Positions 55,411 through 64,000 of a stretch of DNA of 64,000 nucleotides are shown one piece after another (the stretch's first letter is position 1; the number at the start of each line of letters is the position of its first letter). The position numbers were made by a program, and so were the translations under genes. Origin of the DNA: Oculatella sp. LEGE 06141 (GTDB lineage Bacteria; Cyanobacteriota; Cyanobacteriia; Elainellales; Elainellaceae); NCBI RefSeq assembly GCF_015207605.1, contig NZ_JADEWO010000010.1, positions 62,001 through 126,000 on the forward strand, given 5' to 3'. Under the pieces are notes generated by a model. The model ran no database searches, was not told the DNA's origin, and was given only the letters and a program-made list of their open reading frames with translations.

Positions 55411-56523
55411 TTAGTTTGGAAGCAATTGCTGGACTTGTTGCTGCAACGCCGGGTCTTGCCGGATGGCCGCCAAGATTTGATTGAAGCGCTCTGGCTCTAA
55501 TCCCTGAGATTGCAATACTTGAGCTTGCTGCGACAAAGTTTCGCGTTCAATAGACTGAATTTGAGCGATCGCCTCTTCAAACGACTGCTGCTCATCTTCA
55601 GAAACCTCAGAGCTTGGTGTGGCGGTAGGAGACTGTTGAGACTGGAAGATCTCGGTAAACCGCTCACGGCTCAAGCCAGACGACTGAATCGTTTGAGCTA
55701 CCTCTTGCTGAGCAGACTGCTCCAGGGCTTGCAGTTCTGGAATAGCATTCGCAAACTGCTGCAATTCCGCCTGAGAGACATCAGTTGCCGGAGCGGAAGT
55801 GCCAGGTGCCGCTGGGGCAGTAGGTGCCGGAGCACTGGGGGGAGCCTGACCCAATTCCGCAGCACCTAGATCAGCAGATGGGCTAGACTCCGGTGCCATC
55901 GCGCCGGGGTCGCTGAACCCATCGTCACCGCTCGGTTCCGTGGTGTCATCTTGAATCTGCGTAGGAACGCCCGGATCGGCTTCTGGGTCCGTCGTCTCTT
56001 CGACTGGCTCGCCACTCGATGGGCTGAGGGCATCCTCAGACGGACGGGTTCCAGGGGCCATTGTACCGGGTGTCATTGTGCCGGGTGTCATTGCACCGGG
56101 GTCGCTGAACCCATCGTCATCACTCGGTTCCGTGGTGTCGTCTTGAATCTGCGTAGGAACGCCCGGATCGGCTTCTGGGTCCGTCGTCTCTTCGACTGGT
56201 TCATCACTCGATGGGTTGAGGGCATCCTCAGACCACCCGCTTTCTGGTGCCGCAGCACCAGGCGCAGTGGCACCATCTTCGCACCGAGAGTTTAATGGGA
56301 ACCGCTCACACAGGATTTCTAATCCTTGAGGAGAGAGTTCAAATTCAGTCGTTGCGCTTGATTCTTCATCTGCTGTTTGAGCCACCTCGGTTGTAGATTC
56401 GCTGGAAGTAGAGCCAGGTGCTGACTGAGCCAAAACAGGAAGGCTAAGTAAAGCACTAGCGCTTACTACCCCAACGATTCCAGGAAGCTTTTTGAGCAGA
56501 GCAAAGTAATTATGTGCGCTCAT
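55411..56523 (-). CDS. Secreted DUF4168-like protein with internal repeats
   Basis: The product has 370 residues. A signal peptide, GVVSASALLSLPVLAQ, is followed by an acidic Pro/Thr/Asp-rich middle (about 95-230). This contains a duplicated 64-residue unit with PVEETTDPEADPGVPTQIQD in each copy, plus PGTM microrepeats. The C-terminal half has two DUF4168-like helical blocks, LQQFANAIPELQALEQSAQQ and FEEAIAQIQSIERETLSQQA, each ending in an RF(N/T)xI motif. It is probably periplasmic or outer-membrane-associated. The role of DUF4168 is unknown. A terminator follows, so it is transcribed apart from the response regulator. Confidence 0.82.
   Translation of the reverse strand: MSAHNYFALLKKLPGIVGVVSASALLSLPVLAQSAPGSTSSESTTEVAQTADEESSATTEFELSPQGLEILCERFPLNSRCEDGATAPGAAAPESGWSEDALNPSSDEPVEETTDPEADPGVPTQIQDDTTEPSDDDGFSDPGAMTPGTMTPGTMAPGTRPSEDALSPSSGEPVEETTDPEADPGVPTQIQDDTTEPSGDDGFSDPGAMAPESSPSADLGAAELGQAPPSAPAPTAPAAPGTSAPATDVSQAELQQFANAIPELQALEQSAQQEVAQTIQSSGLSRERFTEIFQSQQSPTATPSSEVSEDEQQSFEEAIAQIQSIERETLSQQAQVLQSQGLEPERFNQILAAIRQDPALQQQVQQLLPN
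55909..56233. repeat. Direct repeat of 133 bp, period 192 bp, inside the secreted-protein gene
   Basis: 55909-56041 and 56101-56233 are near-identical direct copies, 192 bp (64 codons) apart and in frame. Between them lie 15-bp microrepeats encoding PGTMT/PGTMA. Recombination would add or remove 64 residues without shifting frame. Confidence 0.9.
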
Positions 56524-56598
56524 CGGATAATTCCTCGTATCTGTGAACTGAGAGTAGTGGGTCCTGGTTAATCTGGGTTCGTAGTGAAGCTTTAAACC

Positions 56599-56808
56599 CT
56601 AGCCGCCCGGAGGTGCCTCGGCACCAGGGGATGGCACGGCTGGGTCAGCCGCCGGATTAGCTGGAGATTCCATTCCAGGGGACTCCATACCACCCGCTTC
56701 GGGAGAGAGAGCCGGGTCTGAGCTGGGAGCATCCGCTCCAGGTTGACAAGCCCCTAACACTGCTGCTGCTCCGAGCGCTAGTGGTAAGACAAAAAACTTC
56801 AGTCTCAC
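56599..56808 (-). CDS. Small proline-rich lipoprotein
   Basis: The product has 69 residues. The lipoprotein signal LPLALGAAAVLGAC ends at Cys21. The mature 49 residues are low-complexity Pro/Ala/Gly/Glu with a GMESP duplication. It has the same acidic, proline-rich style as the linker of the next gene, 75 bp downstream on the same strand, so the two may be co-transcribed and work together at the envelope. An AGGAGG-like site lies before the ATG. No family recognised. Confidence 0.75.
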   Translation of the reverse strand: MRLKFFVLPLALGAAAVLGACQPGADAPSSDPALSPEAGGMESPGMESPANPAADPAVPSPGAEAPPGG

Positions 56809-57074
56809 AGTTAATACCTCCTGTAACGTTTCGTGGGCAGGGAGTTAAGGCATCTCACTCAAGGCGATCGCTTTGCTAAGCTGTCGCGGGGAGTCGTCTG
56901 CTTGGTTTGGGTTCAGGCAATATCAGCAGAGGGTGACGTTCTAATTGCGATCGCCCCATTAGGAGACGCTTAATCTCTAAATCGATGAAGGTAGGCATTA
57001 GGCCATTTCATCTGCCGTTCACTGTCAACAGTAAGGGCTAGATGTGAAGATTTTGTGGAGAGGATAAAGAATCA

Positions 57075-57956
57075 ATGAAGAAACTGTTGATTACTGGGGC
57101 GAGTGGCTTCCTGGGATGGCATCTTTGCCAGTTGGCGCGATCGCAGTGGCAGGTCTATGGAACGTGTCATGCCCACTCGGTTGATTTACCCGATACGACA
57201 CTGTTTCCGGTTGATTTAACTGACTTCAACGCCCTTAAAGCCCTGTTTCAAACCCTGCATCCCGATGCCGTAATTCATGCGGCTGCGTTATCTCAACCAA
57301 ATCGCTGCGAAGTGGAACCTGAAGCCTCATATCTGATTAACGTCACCGCATCTTGCAACCTGGCAGGGCTATGTGCCGATGCTCAAATTCCCTGCGTGTT
57401 CACATCAACGGAGATGGTCTTTGATGGATTGAATCCACCGTATCGTGAGACGGATTTAGTCTGCCCGGTCAACCGCTATGGTGAACAAAAAGTAGCAGCA
57501 GAAACAGGCATGATGGAGCGCCATCCCATGATGGCTATCTGCCGAATGCCGCTCATGTTTGGAGCCGTGCCCCACGCTCAAAGCTTTATTCAACCCTTTA
57601 TTCAAACCTTACAGGCAGGGCGATCGCTCAATCTATTTGTGGACGAAATTCGCACACCAGTCAGCGGTGAATCGGCAGCACAGGGAATTTTGCTGGCGTT
57701 AGAGCAGGTTAGGGGGCGCATCGTTCATTTGGGCGGCAGAGAACGGCTATCGCGCTATCAGTTTGGTTGTCTTATGGTTGAGGTGCTGGGACTGCCCACA
57801 AACCTCAATCCCTGCCATCAAGCGGATGTTAAAATGGCGGCACCCAGACCGCCAGATCTCTCGTTAGACAGCTCATTTGCATTTGGTTTGGGGTATCAAC
57901 CGGGCTTAGTTCGAGACGAGTTGGAGCGGTTGGCGATCGCATTGCGTCCCGATTGA
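57075..57956 (+). CDS. RmlD-like SDR sugar-nucleotide reductase/epimerase
   Basis: The product has 293 residues. The Rossmann motif GASGFLGWHL (8-17) binds NAD(P). The catalytic Tyr-x3-Lys is YGEQK (135-139), with STEMVFDG at the usual Ser/Thr position. The pattern AALSQPNRCEVEPEASYLIN is typical of the dTDP-4-dehydrorhamnose reductase branch. It is not next to rmlABC, so the true substrate may be another nucleotide sugar. Monocistronic; converges with the aminotransferase gene with 57 bp between. Confidence 0.85.
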   Translation: MKKLLITGASGFLGWHLCQLARSQWQVYGTCHAHSVDLPDTTLFPVDLTDFNALKALFQTLHPDAVIHAAALSQPNRCEVEPEASYLINVTASCNLAGLCADAQIPCVFTSTEMVFDGLNPPYRETDLVCPVNRYGEQKVAAETGMMERHPMMAICRMPLMFGAVPHAQSFIQPFIQTLQAGRSLNLFVDEIRTPVSGESAAQGILLALEQVRGRIVHLGGRERLSRYQFGCLMVEVLGLPTNLNPCHQADVKMAAPRPPDLSLDSSFAFGLGYQPGLVRDELERLAIALRPD

Positions 57957-58013
57957 TCGCCAACCCGTTAACGGCACTCTCAAGTAGATAGAGGGATTAG
58001 CAGAACATCTGTC

Positions 58014-59219
58014 TCACTGGCTCACCAGGGTGTGAATGGCTTGAATCAGGTTATCCAGTTCCGACTCCAGCGTGAAGTAGTGAACGCACGCACGCACGCA
58101 GTCTGGCTCCAGGATAGTGCGAAGCATGATGTTTTGCTTTTCCAGCGTTTGCACCAGCCATTTATGGACATCTTGCCGCGCATGGTTGACCCGAAAGGAT
58201 ACCAATCCGGCTTCGGGAGGAGCAGTTCTCAGACAGGTAATTTGCGGCAGATCGGTTAACCCTTGCCAGAGATAGCGGCTCAAATGCTGAATTCGCTGGT
58301 AGCGCTCTTGCGCGCTGCCCCATTGCTGATGAATGGCGATCGCCTCTCTCAATCCGGCAAACAGCGTGTAGTCTGACGTGGCGACTTCATAGCGTCGCGC
58401 ATCGGGTTGCCAAACCGTTGTTTGCACGCTCGAAGCCTGAGTAATGCCACGCCAACCAATGAATGTGGGGTTGAGGCTTGCCATTGCCGCTGGGTGAACG
58501 TACAACCCACCCACACCTGCAGGACCGCACCACCACTTGTGCCCGGTAAAGGCATAAAAGTCGGCCTCTGACTCTGGCAAATTGAGCGGTAACACGCCAA
58601 CTGACTGAGCCGCATCAACCAACACTCTAACGGTGCCAGACTGCGCTGGGTACTGGTGGCAAAGGGCACTAATTTCGGCCAGGGGCAATACTTGCCCCGT
58701 GTTCCAAAGAATATGACTGATGACAACGAGGCGAGTAGTGGGGCGTAAATGTTGCTCAATAACGGCAACCGGATCACCGTCGTTTAACGTTGCCATTAAC
58801 GGGCAGGTGGACACGTCTACCCCAAAACGGCGGCGAATCTCAAGGGCAGCAGCGACAATGCCGGGATGTTCACAATCTGACAGCAACAGGTGATCGCCTG
58901 CCTGCCAATCAATTCCCCATAAAGCGATGTTGCATCCCACTGATACGTCTTCGGTCAACGCGATGGTTGTAGCAGTTGTGCCTAGCTCTGAGGCGATCGA
59001 CTCTCGCATCTGGTTGGCTTCTTGCCCAACCCAGGCATTAATGGCGTTCGAAAAAGGGCCAACTTGCTGAATATGTTCATGCGCCATCTGAATAGCCGCG
59101 ATCGAGCGTTGCGGCATGGCACCCTGACCGCCGTAATTGAAATATGCTTTATTGGTTAATGCTGGAAATAATTGGCGATGCTGTTGGAGTTGCACCAACG
59201 TTGAAGAAGCCGTCGTCAT
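58014..59219 (-). CDS. Class V PLP-dependent aminotransferase (cysteine desulfurase-like)
   Basis: The product has 401 residues. The PLP lysine is Lys228 in FTGHKWWCGPAGVGGLYV, with Asp202 (VDAAQS) binding the pyridine nitrogen and His118 near the usual stacking position (DCEHPG). The start YFNYGGQGAMPQRSIAAI is family-like. It may be an aminotransferase, isopenicillin-N-epimerase-like enzyme or desulfurase. The SufS-type catalytic Cys loop is not evident. It stands alone. A second, distinct class V gene lies at the right edge. Confidence 0.88.
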   Translation of the reverse strand: MTTASSTLVQLQQHRQLFPALTNKAYFNYGGQGAMPQRSIAAIQMAHEHIQQVGPFSNAINAWVGQEANQMRESIASELGTTATTIALTEDVSVGCNIALWGIDWQAGDHLLLSDCEHPGIVAAALEIRRRFGVDVSTCPLMATLNDGDPVAVIEQHLRPTTRLVVISHILWNTGQVLPLAEISALCHQYPAQSGTVRVLVDAAQSVGVLPLNLPESEADFYAFTGHKWWCGPAGVGGLYVHPAAMASLNPTFIGWRGITQASSVQTTVWQPDARRYEVATSDYTLFAGLREAIAIHQQWGSAQERYQRIQHLSRYLWQGLTDLPQITCLRTAPPEAGLVSFRVNHARQDVHKWLVQTLEKQNIMLRTILEPDCVRACVHYFTLESELDNLIQAIHTLVSQ

Positions 59220-59746
59220 GATGCCCTAGTTGCAGAAAACTCTCGCATTGTACCAAGGTGTATAGATAAACGTAGTCTGGCAAACGGTTCAACTGGTGCA
59301 GGGCTGCGGCTCGTTTTCTACCTATCCTTGTTCTCTACCTATCTTGGCTAACAGTTTGTGGCTCACCCAATCTGAAACAAGCCAGGATGACTGATTGACA
59401 ATTGACTGAAAAAAACAGGCTAGATTGCGATCGAACGAATAAAATCAAGCTAAAGTCATAGATATGGGGGGCAGTTACCTTAAACCAGTTTTGCAGAGTT
59501 CATCAGGCGAGTTATCCAGTTAAGTTTCACCCACTATGAAGCACTGCGATCAGAGTACTGTTTTCAATAGATATTTGCCTGTATTTGAAAGAGTAGCCGC
59601 CACTATTTCAGTTGAGTGCTTAGAGACGGTCTCGTCAAGCAAGGGCGATCGCTTGAGTAGACAGGCCACGCCTCAGAAAGCCGCGCCTCAAAGAAAAGTC
59701 GGTTCTGAGGTAGCCTGTACTCGCGTCCAACTTAATCTGAGCGGTT
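59220..59746. other. Intergenic region before the RecB-like nuclease gene
   Basis: A 527 bp spacer between divergent genes, holding both promoters. A 73-codon frame (59536-59757) runs through a low-complexity CGCCTCA-rich stretch, has no ribosome site and overlaps the next gene's start, so it is not called. Confidence 0.4.
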
Positions 59747-61339
59747 TTGTCCGTTAACCCCTACAGACCCAACTTCTTCGGGGCTGAGGGGAACCACCTC
59801 GCCCCGCCCACTATCTTGCCAAACCATCACCAACGGTTACAGTCGGTTCCATCTTCTGACCGTGCTCATGCTCTATGGCTGACAGATGAGCTTTTGTTTA
59901 ATTACCAACGCTGCAATCGTCGCGCCTTTCTGGATCTCTACGGTGACCTGAGCCAGCGTGACCCTCCGAGCGATTATTTACGCAAGCTGCGGCAAGACAG
60001 CCTGCAACATCAACGGTCGATTGTTGGAGATGACCCAGTTCACGCGCCAACCTATCCGCGAGAAGATTGGCTAACGGGAGCCGCTAAAACGCTAGAGCTG
60101 ATGCAGCAGGGTGCCGATCGCATTGCTCAAGGGGTTTTGGTTGTAGAACGCGAAAACGGGCTACGCCTGGTTAGCCGTCCGAGCTTACTTATTAAACAGC
60201 CTGGGTTTTCGTATTTTGGCGATTGGCTCTACGAAACGGTTGACATCAAGCTCGGTAAGCGCCCCAAGCTAGATTATCAAATGATCGCCGCTTACCATGC
60301 CTATGTGCTGGCAGAGGTGCAGGGGGCGTGGGCCGAAACAAGCTGGCTGATGTTGCGACAGCGGGGTGCCTATGCTGTTGATTTAGTGGAAATGCTGCCG
60401 CGCATGCAGGACATTTTGGAGAACTGTATGCAAATGCTCATTGAGCAGCAAGAACCAGATGTGTTTATTGCCCATAACCGCTGTGATTTGTGCCATTGGG
60501 CTAGTTTCTGTTACGACATTGCTCGCACCGACCAGCATCTATCGTTGTTACCTGGCGTTACTCCCAATCGCTATACACAGCTCAAGGCTCTTAAACTGAC
60601 GACGCTGGATGCGTTGGCGATCGCACCAGCTAAACGGCTAGAACCGTTGCCTGGGTTTGGCTTTCAGGTCGCTTCCAAACTGGTTAAGCAGGCGCAGGCA
60701 ACGCTTCAAAATAAAGCATTAGCCTTGCCGCAGCGGTTAGATATCAGCGCTCCCCTGCTGACGACCGCCGAACTGCCAACGGATACGGTTGAGCTTTACT
60801 TTGATATTGAAGCCGCTCCCGACCAAAACTTGGTGTATTTGCACGGTGTGCTGGTGGTCGATCGGCTGGCTCAAACTGAAGCCTTTCACGCCTTGCTTGC
60901 CGAACATCAAGATGATGAAAGCTTAGTGTGGGAGCAACTGTTGGAACTGCTCTGGCGCTATCCCTCTGCACCCATCTTCCATTTTTGCCCGTATGAAGTG
61001 CAAACGGTGCGGCGGTTGGCGGTTGAATACAACACGCCTGAGCATTTGATTACGCCCCTAGTCGAACGATTTGTTGACCTGCATGAACGGGTTACTCGCG
61101 TAGCAACCATGCCCGTTGAAAGCTATGCCCTGAAACCGATCGCCCGCTGGATTGGGTTTGATTGGCGCGATGCAGATGCTAATGGTGCCCAATCTATTTA
61201 CTGGTATGACCAATGGTTAGCAACAGGCGATCGCCGTTTTCTGGAGTCTATTCTGCGCTACAACGAAGATGATTGCCGTGCCACCTATCACGTTAAAGAT
61301 TGGCTGGTCGATTTTACTCAGGGCAACGGCTTCCGGTGA
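59747..61339 (+). CDS. TM0106-like RecB-family nuclease with RNase H-like domain
   Basis: The product has 530 residues with a TTG start; no ATG is available, and another TTG near 59815 is possible. Cys56 plus C-x2-C-x5-C (Cys246, Cys249, Cys255) match the iron-staple set of AddB and Cas4 nucleases. Asp166 and Lys168 in VDIKLGK are the RecB D-x-K motif. A helix-hairpin-helix stretch (about 278-315, LPGFGFQVASKL) leads to an RNase_H_2 exonuclease domain with Asp353/Glu355 (FDIEA) and Asp508-Asp509. It is probably a DNA repair or processing nuclease. No CRISPR or cas genes are near. Confidence 0.88.
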   Translation: MSVNPYRPNFFGAEGNHLAPPTILPNHHQRLQSVPSSDRAHALWLTDELLFNYQRCNRRAFLDLYGDLSQRDPPSDYLRKLRQDSLQHQRSIVGDDPVHAPTYPREDWLTGAAKTLELMQQGADRIAQGVLVVERENGLRLVSRPSLLIKQPGFSYFGDWLYETVDIKLGKRPKLDYQMIAAYHAYVLAEVQGAWAETSWLMLRQRGAYAVDLVEMLPRMQDILENCMQMLIEQQEPDVFIAHNRCDLCHWASFCYDIARTDQHLSLLPGVTPNRYTQLKALKLTTLDALAIAPAKRLEPLPGFGFQVASKLVKQAQATLQNKALALPQRLDISAPLLTTAELPTDTVELYFDIEAAPDQNLVYLHGVLVVDRLAQTEAFHALLAEHQDDESLVWEQLLELLWRYPSAPIFHFCPYEVQTVRRLAVEYNTPEHLITPLVERFVDLHERVTRVATMPVESYALKPIARWIGFDWRDADANGAQSIYWYDQWLATGDRRFLESILRYNEDDCRATYHVKDWLVDFTQGNGFR

Positions 61340-61522
61340 TGGAATAATCCTGACTGACTGACAAGTTGCAAAGTCCCAGCGCTTTTGTGTGTTGAGGTTC
61401 GTAGTGGTTACCCCAACCTCACAACGAGGGGTCAGTTAGCCAGGGGGTAATCAGACTGGGGGAGAATAACCTTGTCAACAAGGGCTTCAGTCCCTGATTA
61501 TTCCTTCCACCAACTGGCTCTC

Positions 61523-63301
61523 TTACGATTCATCACCCCTGGTTGGGCAGTGGTAGAGATGGTATTTGTAGCCATCAAATACACGGCGATGATATTGGCG
61601 ATCGGCATAACACTGCTGCTCTCTCAAGTTGGCAGAGCTGTGGTAGTTGACTAGCCACACATCAAAGGGGCGTTGCAATTGAGACAAAATTCGCCGCAGT
61701 TTAGGGGTGGGGATGTGGCAGTTGGGGTCGTCAAGAGACGCACACTTTTGGTGATCTAAGAAAAAGAGCGGTTCCGGTGCAAAACTAGAGTGTTCTTGCC
61801 GTTCTAGCTCCAGAGCCAGACCCATCATGCGTCCGGTCTGCCCGTGCGTTTGGTGAGAAATGGTAATCAATATCGGCACGTGAGAGGCGTTCAAGATTTC
61901 GTGAATAACGCGATCGGGTTGATGGGTCTTCTGGTAGGCCATGTTCCACCCGACAGAAAGGCTACCGATCATCCCCATCACTACGATCGCAACCACCGCC
62001 CATCGGCCAGGTTGAAACGGCTTAAACCAGGGTGACATGGCTTTGCGATCGCCCTTGTCAGCACTCTGCCACTCGCTGGCTAATGCTGCGCCTGCGATGG
62101 CTAGAACCGCCGGAAAGTAAAAGAAGTGGTACCGAAAGGCGCTAGATAAATCAATGGCGAGAATGTAAGTAATGCCCAAAAACATGGCGATCGCCACGCC
62201 CACTAAGCCACCCAGGACTTGAACCGAGACCCGCAGGCGAGGGTGGTCATATTGGGTTTTTAAGCCGCGATACAGTTGGGGGACTGTCCAGAGAACGAGC
62301 AATACCAGAATGATCGCCGAAACAATCCCAGTCGGTTGCGAGACCGACTGAATCGGCAGCAGGTAAAGCATGGTGATCCATCCGGCAATGACTCGCGGCA
62401 ATGGGTCGAGCCAGTCGATGCCAGCGCGATCGCTCTGCACAATCCACTGAGTGAGATCGCCATCCTGAACCGTTTGAATCGTGGGCAACCACACCACAAT
62501 AGTGGCGGCAGTGCCCAACGCTACAGCAAACAGCCTGCCCCAGTAGGATGGATGCCAAACACCCCGCTCTCGCCAGCTTTGCATTAAACCCAGCAGAATC
62601 ACAACGATTCCTTCTGCAATTAACGTTAGCAAAAAGAAAAAATGAGTCGCCATGCCCAGGGCATTCACAATCACCCACAAAACGCCTATCCAGTGGGGTA
62701 GCGGACGGCGCTGTTTAATGGTTCGTGCCGCCACAATGAGACAACAAAACGATGCAATGCTCCACAACACTGGCAGCGTATAGTGGCGGGCTTCTTGAGC
62801 CAGATAAATGCCAAACGGAGAAACCGCCATTAACACTGCCGAGCAATGCCCTACCAGGCGCGATCGAAATGCCAGCCAGCCCAGGCCAAACATGGCTGGA
62901 ATAGACAACACGCCAAAGAGAGCGGAGAGCGATCGCACCTGCCATGCTGTAACCAAGCCATCTGCGGTCGGTGGAAAGAGCTGTAGCCACAGATGCGTCA
63001 AAACAAAGTAAAGCGGCGGGTGGTTGCTCTCTGCGGCTAGAGAACCCACCACCGAACCGACACCAGCCTGTGGATGGGGACGCAAGAGTTGCAAGAGTGA
63101 ATCGAGCGGAATCACCCGATCGAGCGGAATCGTGCGAAAGCTGTTGCCGAGGCTAAAAACAATGGTTGAAAACTCATCCGTCCAGAGCGGCTTCAAATCA
63201 AGGTTAGTGAAGCGTAAGCCAGTGCCAATGGCTATCCAAACCAGCAGCAAAATTGGATGAAACCAGGGATGTTCAGAAAACGCTTTTAGCCTGTGCCACA
63301 T
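61523..63301 (-). CDS. GT39-like membrane glycosyltransferase
   Basis: The product has 592 residues with ten or more membrane spans. The first loop carries LKPLWTDEFSTIV with Asp42-Glu43, the conserved acid of lipid-phosphate-sugar transferases of the PMT/ArnT type. SNHPPLYFVLTHLWLQLF and LAQEARHYTLPVL are further family blocks. It should transfer a sugar from a polyprenyl-phosphate donor to a protein or lipid on the outer face. Its ATG overlaps the end of the upstream aminotransferase gene by 16 bp, so the two are translationally coupled. Confidence 0.88.
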   Translation of the reverse strand: MWHRLKAFSEHPWFHPILLLVWIAIGTGLRFTNLDLKPLWTDEFSTIVFSLGNSFRTIPLDRVIPLDSLLQLLRPHPQAGVGSVVGSLAAESNHPPLYFVLTHLWLQLFPPTADGLVTAWQVRSLSALFGVLSIPAMFGLGWLAFRSRLVGHCSAVLMAVSPFGIYLAQEARHYTLPVLWSIASFCCLIVAARTIKQRRPLPHWIGVLWVIVNALGMATHFFFLLTLIAEGIVVILLGLMQSWRERGVWHPSYWGRLFAVALGTAATIVVWLPTIQTVQDGDLTQWIVQSDRAGIDWLDPLPRVIAGWITMLYLLPIQSVSQPTGIVSAIILVLLVLWTVPQLYRGLKTQYDHPRLRVSVQVLGGLVGVAIAMFLGITYILAIDLSSAFRYHFFYFPAVLAIAGAALASEWQSADKGDRKAMSPWFKPFQPGRWAVVAIVVMGMIGSLSVGWNMAYQKTHQPDRVIHEILNASHVPILITISHQTHGQTGRMMGLALELERQEHSSFAPEPLFFLDHQKCASLDDPNCHIPTPKLRRILSQLQRPFDVWLVNYHSSANLREQQCYADRQYHRRVFDGYKYHLYHCPTRGDES

Positions 63302-64000
63302 TGCAGATCCACCAGTGCCCTAGCCAAAACATCATAATCTGACAGTGTGTTGTAAAGCTGCGCCGAGACTCGCACCATCCACGGTGGGGAATGCCAGGGA
63401 ACGACCGGAACTTCAATCTGGTAGCGATCGAACAAACTCTGTTTTAGCTTATCAGCTAGCCTCTCAGCAGTTCCCATCGATAAGGGAACCACTGCCATCG
63501 AGCCAATCATCTCTTCTGGACAGGGAGGCGCTACATTTAAGGCATCACACAGGCGTTGTCTGGCGGCCAATGCCATCGAGCGGTTGTGAGACATAACAGC
63601 GCTCCACCCTCCTGGCATCAGCGATCCAATCAACCGAATCGCCTCCGGCACACAGAGATAGGCCGTTGGGTCTGCGGTTCCTGTCCAGTCAAACTCCAGG
63701 TGAAAGCGAGAACGGTCAGTACGGGGTGAATTAGCGCCATGACTAATCACCAGTGGACGAATTGCCGCCTGTTTCTCTGGTCGTACGTAAAGAAATGCGG
63801 CTCCTTTAGGGGCACAGAGCCATTTGTGGCAGTTTCCGGTGTAGTAGGTTGCTCCCAGTGCGTTGAGTTGCAGCGGTACCATTCCCGGCGCATGGGCACC
63901 ATCAACCAAAACGTCAACGCCCTGAGCCGTTAGGGACTGTACGATCGCCTCAATTGGAAATATCATTCCAGTCTGGCTGGTCACATGATCCAGGAGAACC
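63286..64000 (-). CDS. Class V aminotransferase (isopenicillin-N epimerase-like), C-terminal part, cut by right edge
   Basis: The minus frame stays open to the window edge; VLLDHVTSQTGMIFPI at the first complete codons is internal family sequence, so the true start lies to the right. VDGAHAPGMVPLQL contains the PLP-nitrogen-binding Asp, and TGNCHKWLCAPKGAAFLYV the Schiff-base Lys. Such enzymes racemise or transaminate amino-acid derivatives or act as desulfurases. It overlaps the GT39-like gene by 16 bp. It is only distantly similar to the class V protein at 58014. Confidence 0.88.
   Translation of the reverse strand, partial: VLLDHVTSQTGMIFPIEAIVQSLTAQGVDVLVDGAHAPGMVPLQLNALGATYYTGNCHKWLCAPKGAAFLYVRPEKQAAIRPLVISHGANSPRTDRSRFHLEFDWTGTADPTAYLCVPEAIRLIGSLMPGGWSAVMSHNRSMALAARQRLCDALNVAPPCPEEMIGSMAVVPLSMGTAERLADKLKQSLFDRYQIEVPVVPWHSPPWMVRVSAQLYNTLSDYDVLARALVDLQCGTG

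Noticed and set aside
59536-59757. Plus frame of 73 codons before the RecB-like nuclease
   Set aside because: Low-complexity sequence, no ribosome site, and overlaps the nuclease start in another frame.

Overview
The window looks like chromosomal DNA of a cyanobacterium. The octamer GCGATCGC (HIP1) recurs in genes and spacers throughout. The gene content also fits: an aa3-type oxidase operon beside ctaA/ctaB, a GAF-GAF-PAS adenylate cyclase of the Anabaena CyaB type, a large HAMP-GAF-HAMP taxis receptor, an Sfp/HetI-type phosphopantetheinyl transferase and DUF4168-like secreted proteins. The sequence alone does not fix genus or family. No rRNA, tRNA, CRISPR array or complete insertion sequence was seen; one short MITE-like element is present.

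Region 1 (1-21.2 kb) is an exopolysaccharide locus. Two glycosyltransferases point left (the first runs off the edge). Rightward genes, several overlapping or nearly so, encode six more GT4 enzymes, a heparinase II/III-like lyase, a CapK/PaaK-like adenylate-forming enzyme, a secreted pectate-lyase-fold protein, a GT26 (WecG/TagA/CpsF) transferase, a PglK/MsbA-like ABC exporter and a GT-A-like transferase. Two GT4 genes are tandem paralogues flanking the CapK-like gene. No Wzy polymerase or Wzx flippase is visible, so the locus may continue to the left.

Region 2 (21.2-31.2 kb) holds a ROK regulator with a rebuilt zinc site and operator-like repeats, a class III adenylate cyclase, a DUF924 protein paired with a phosphopantetheinyl transferase, a small secreted protein, an ABC-2 permease, a membrane coiled-coil protein and a HAD phosphatase.

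Region 3 (31.2-38.4 kb) has two paralogous Tat-type lipoprotein solute-binding proteins followed by a methyl-accepting chemotaxis protein. No ABC permease or NrtC/SsuB-type ATPase lies beside them. This is the best candidate for an unusual system: solute-binding-protein-dependent chemosensing.

Region 4 (38.4-46 kb) is respiratory: a DrrA-like ATPase and ctaB, ctaA on the minus strand, divergent from ctaC-ctaD-ctaE. Region 5 (46-52 kb) carries housekeeping genes: a thioredoxin-TPR protein, trpD, a retropepsin-like lipoprotein, carA and tsaB, then a MITE and a structured noncoding stretch. Region 6 (52-64 kb) holds an Rrf2 regulator, a two-component pair, a repeat-containing DUF4168-like secreted protein, a small lipoprotein, an RmlD-like reductase, two class V aminotransferases (one cut by the right edge), a RecB-like nuclease with an iron-staple cysteine set, and a GT39-like membrane glycosyltransferase.
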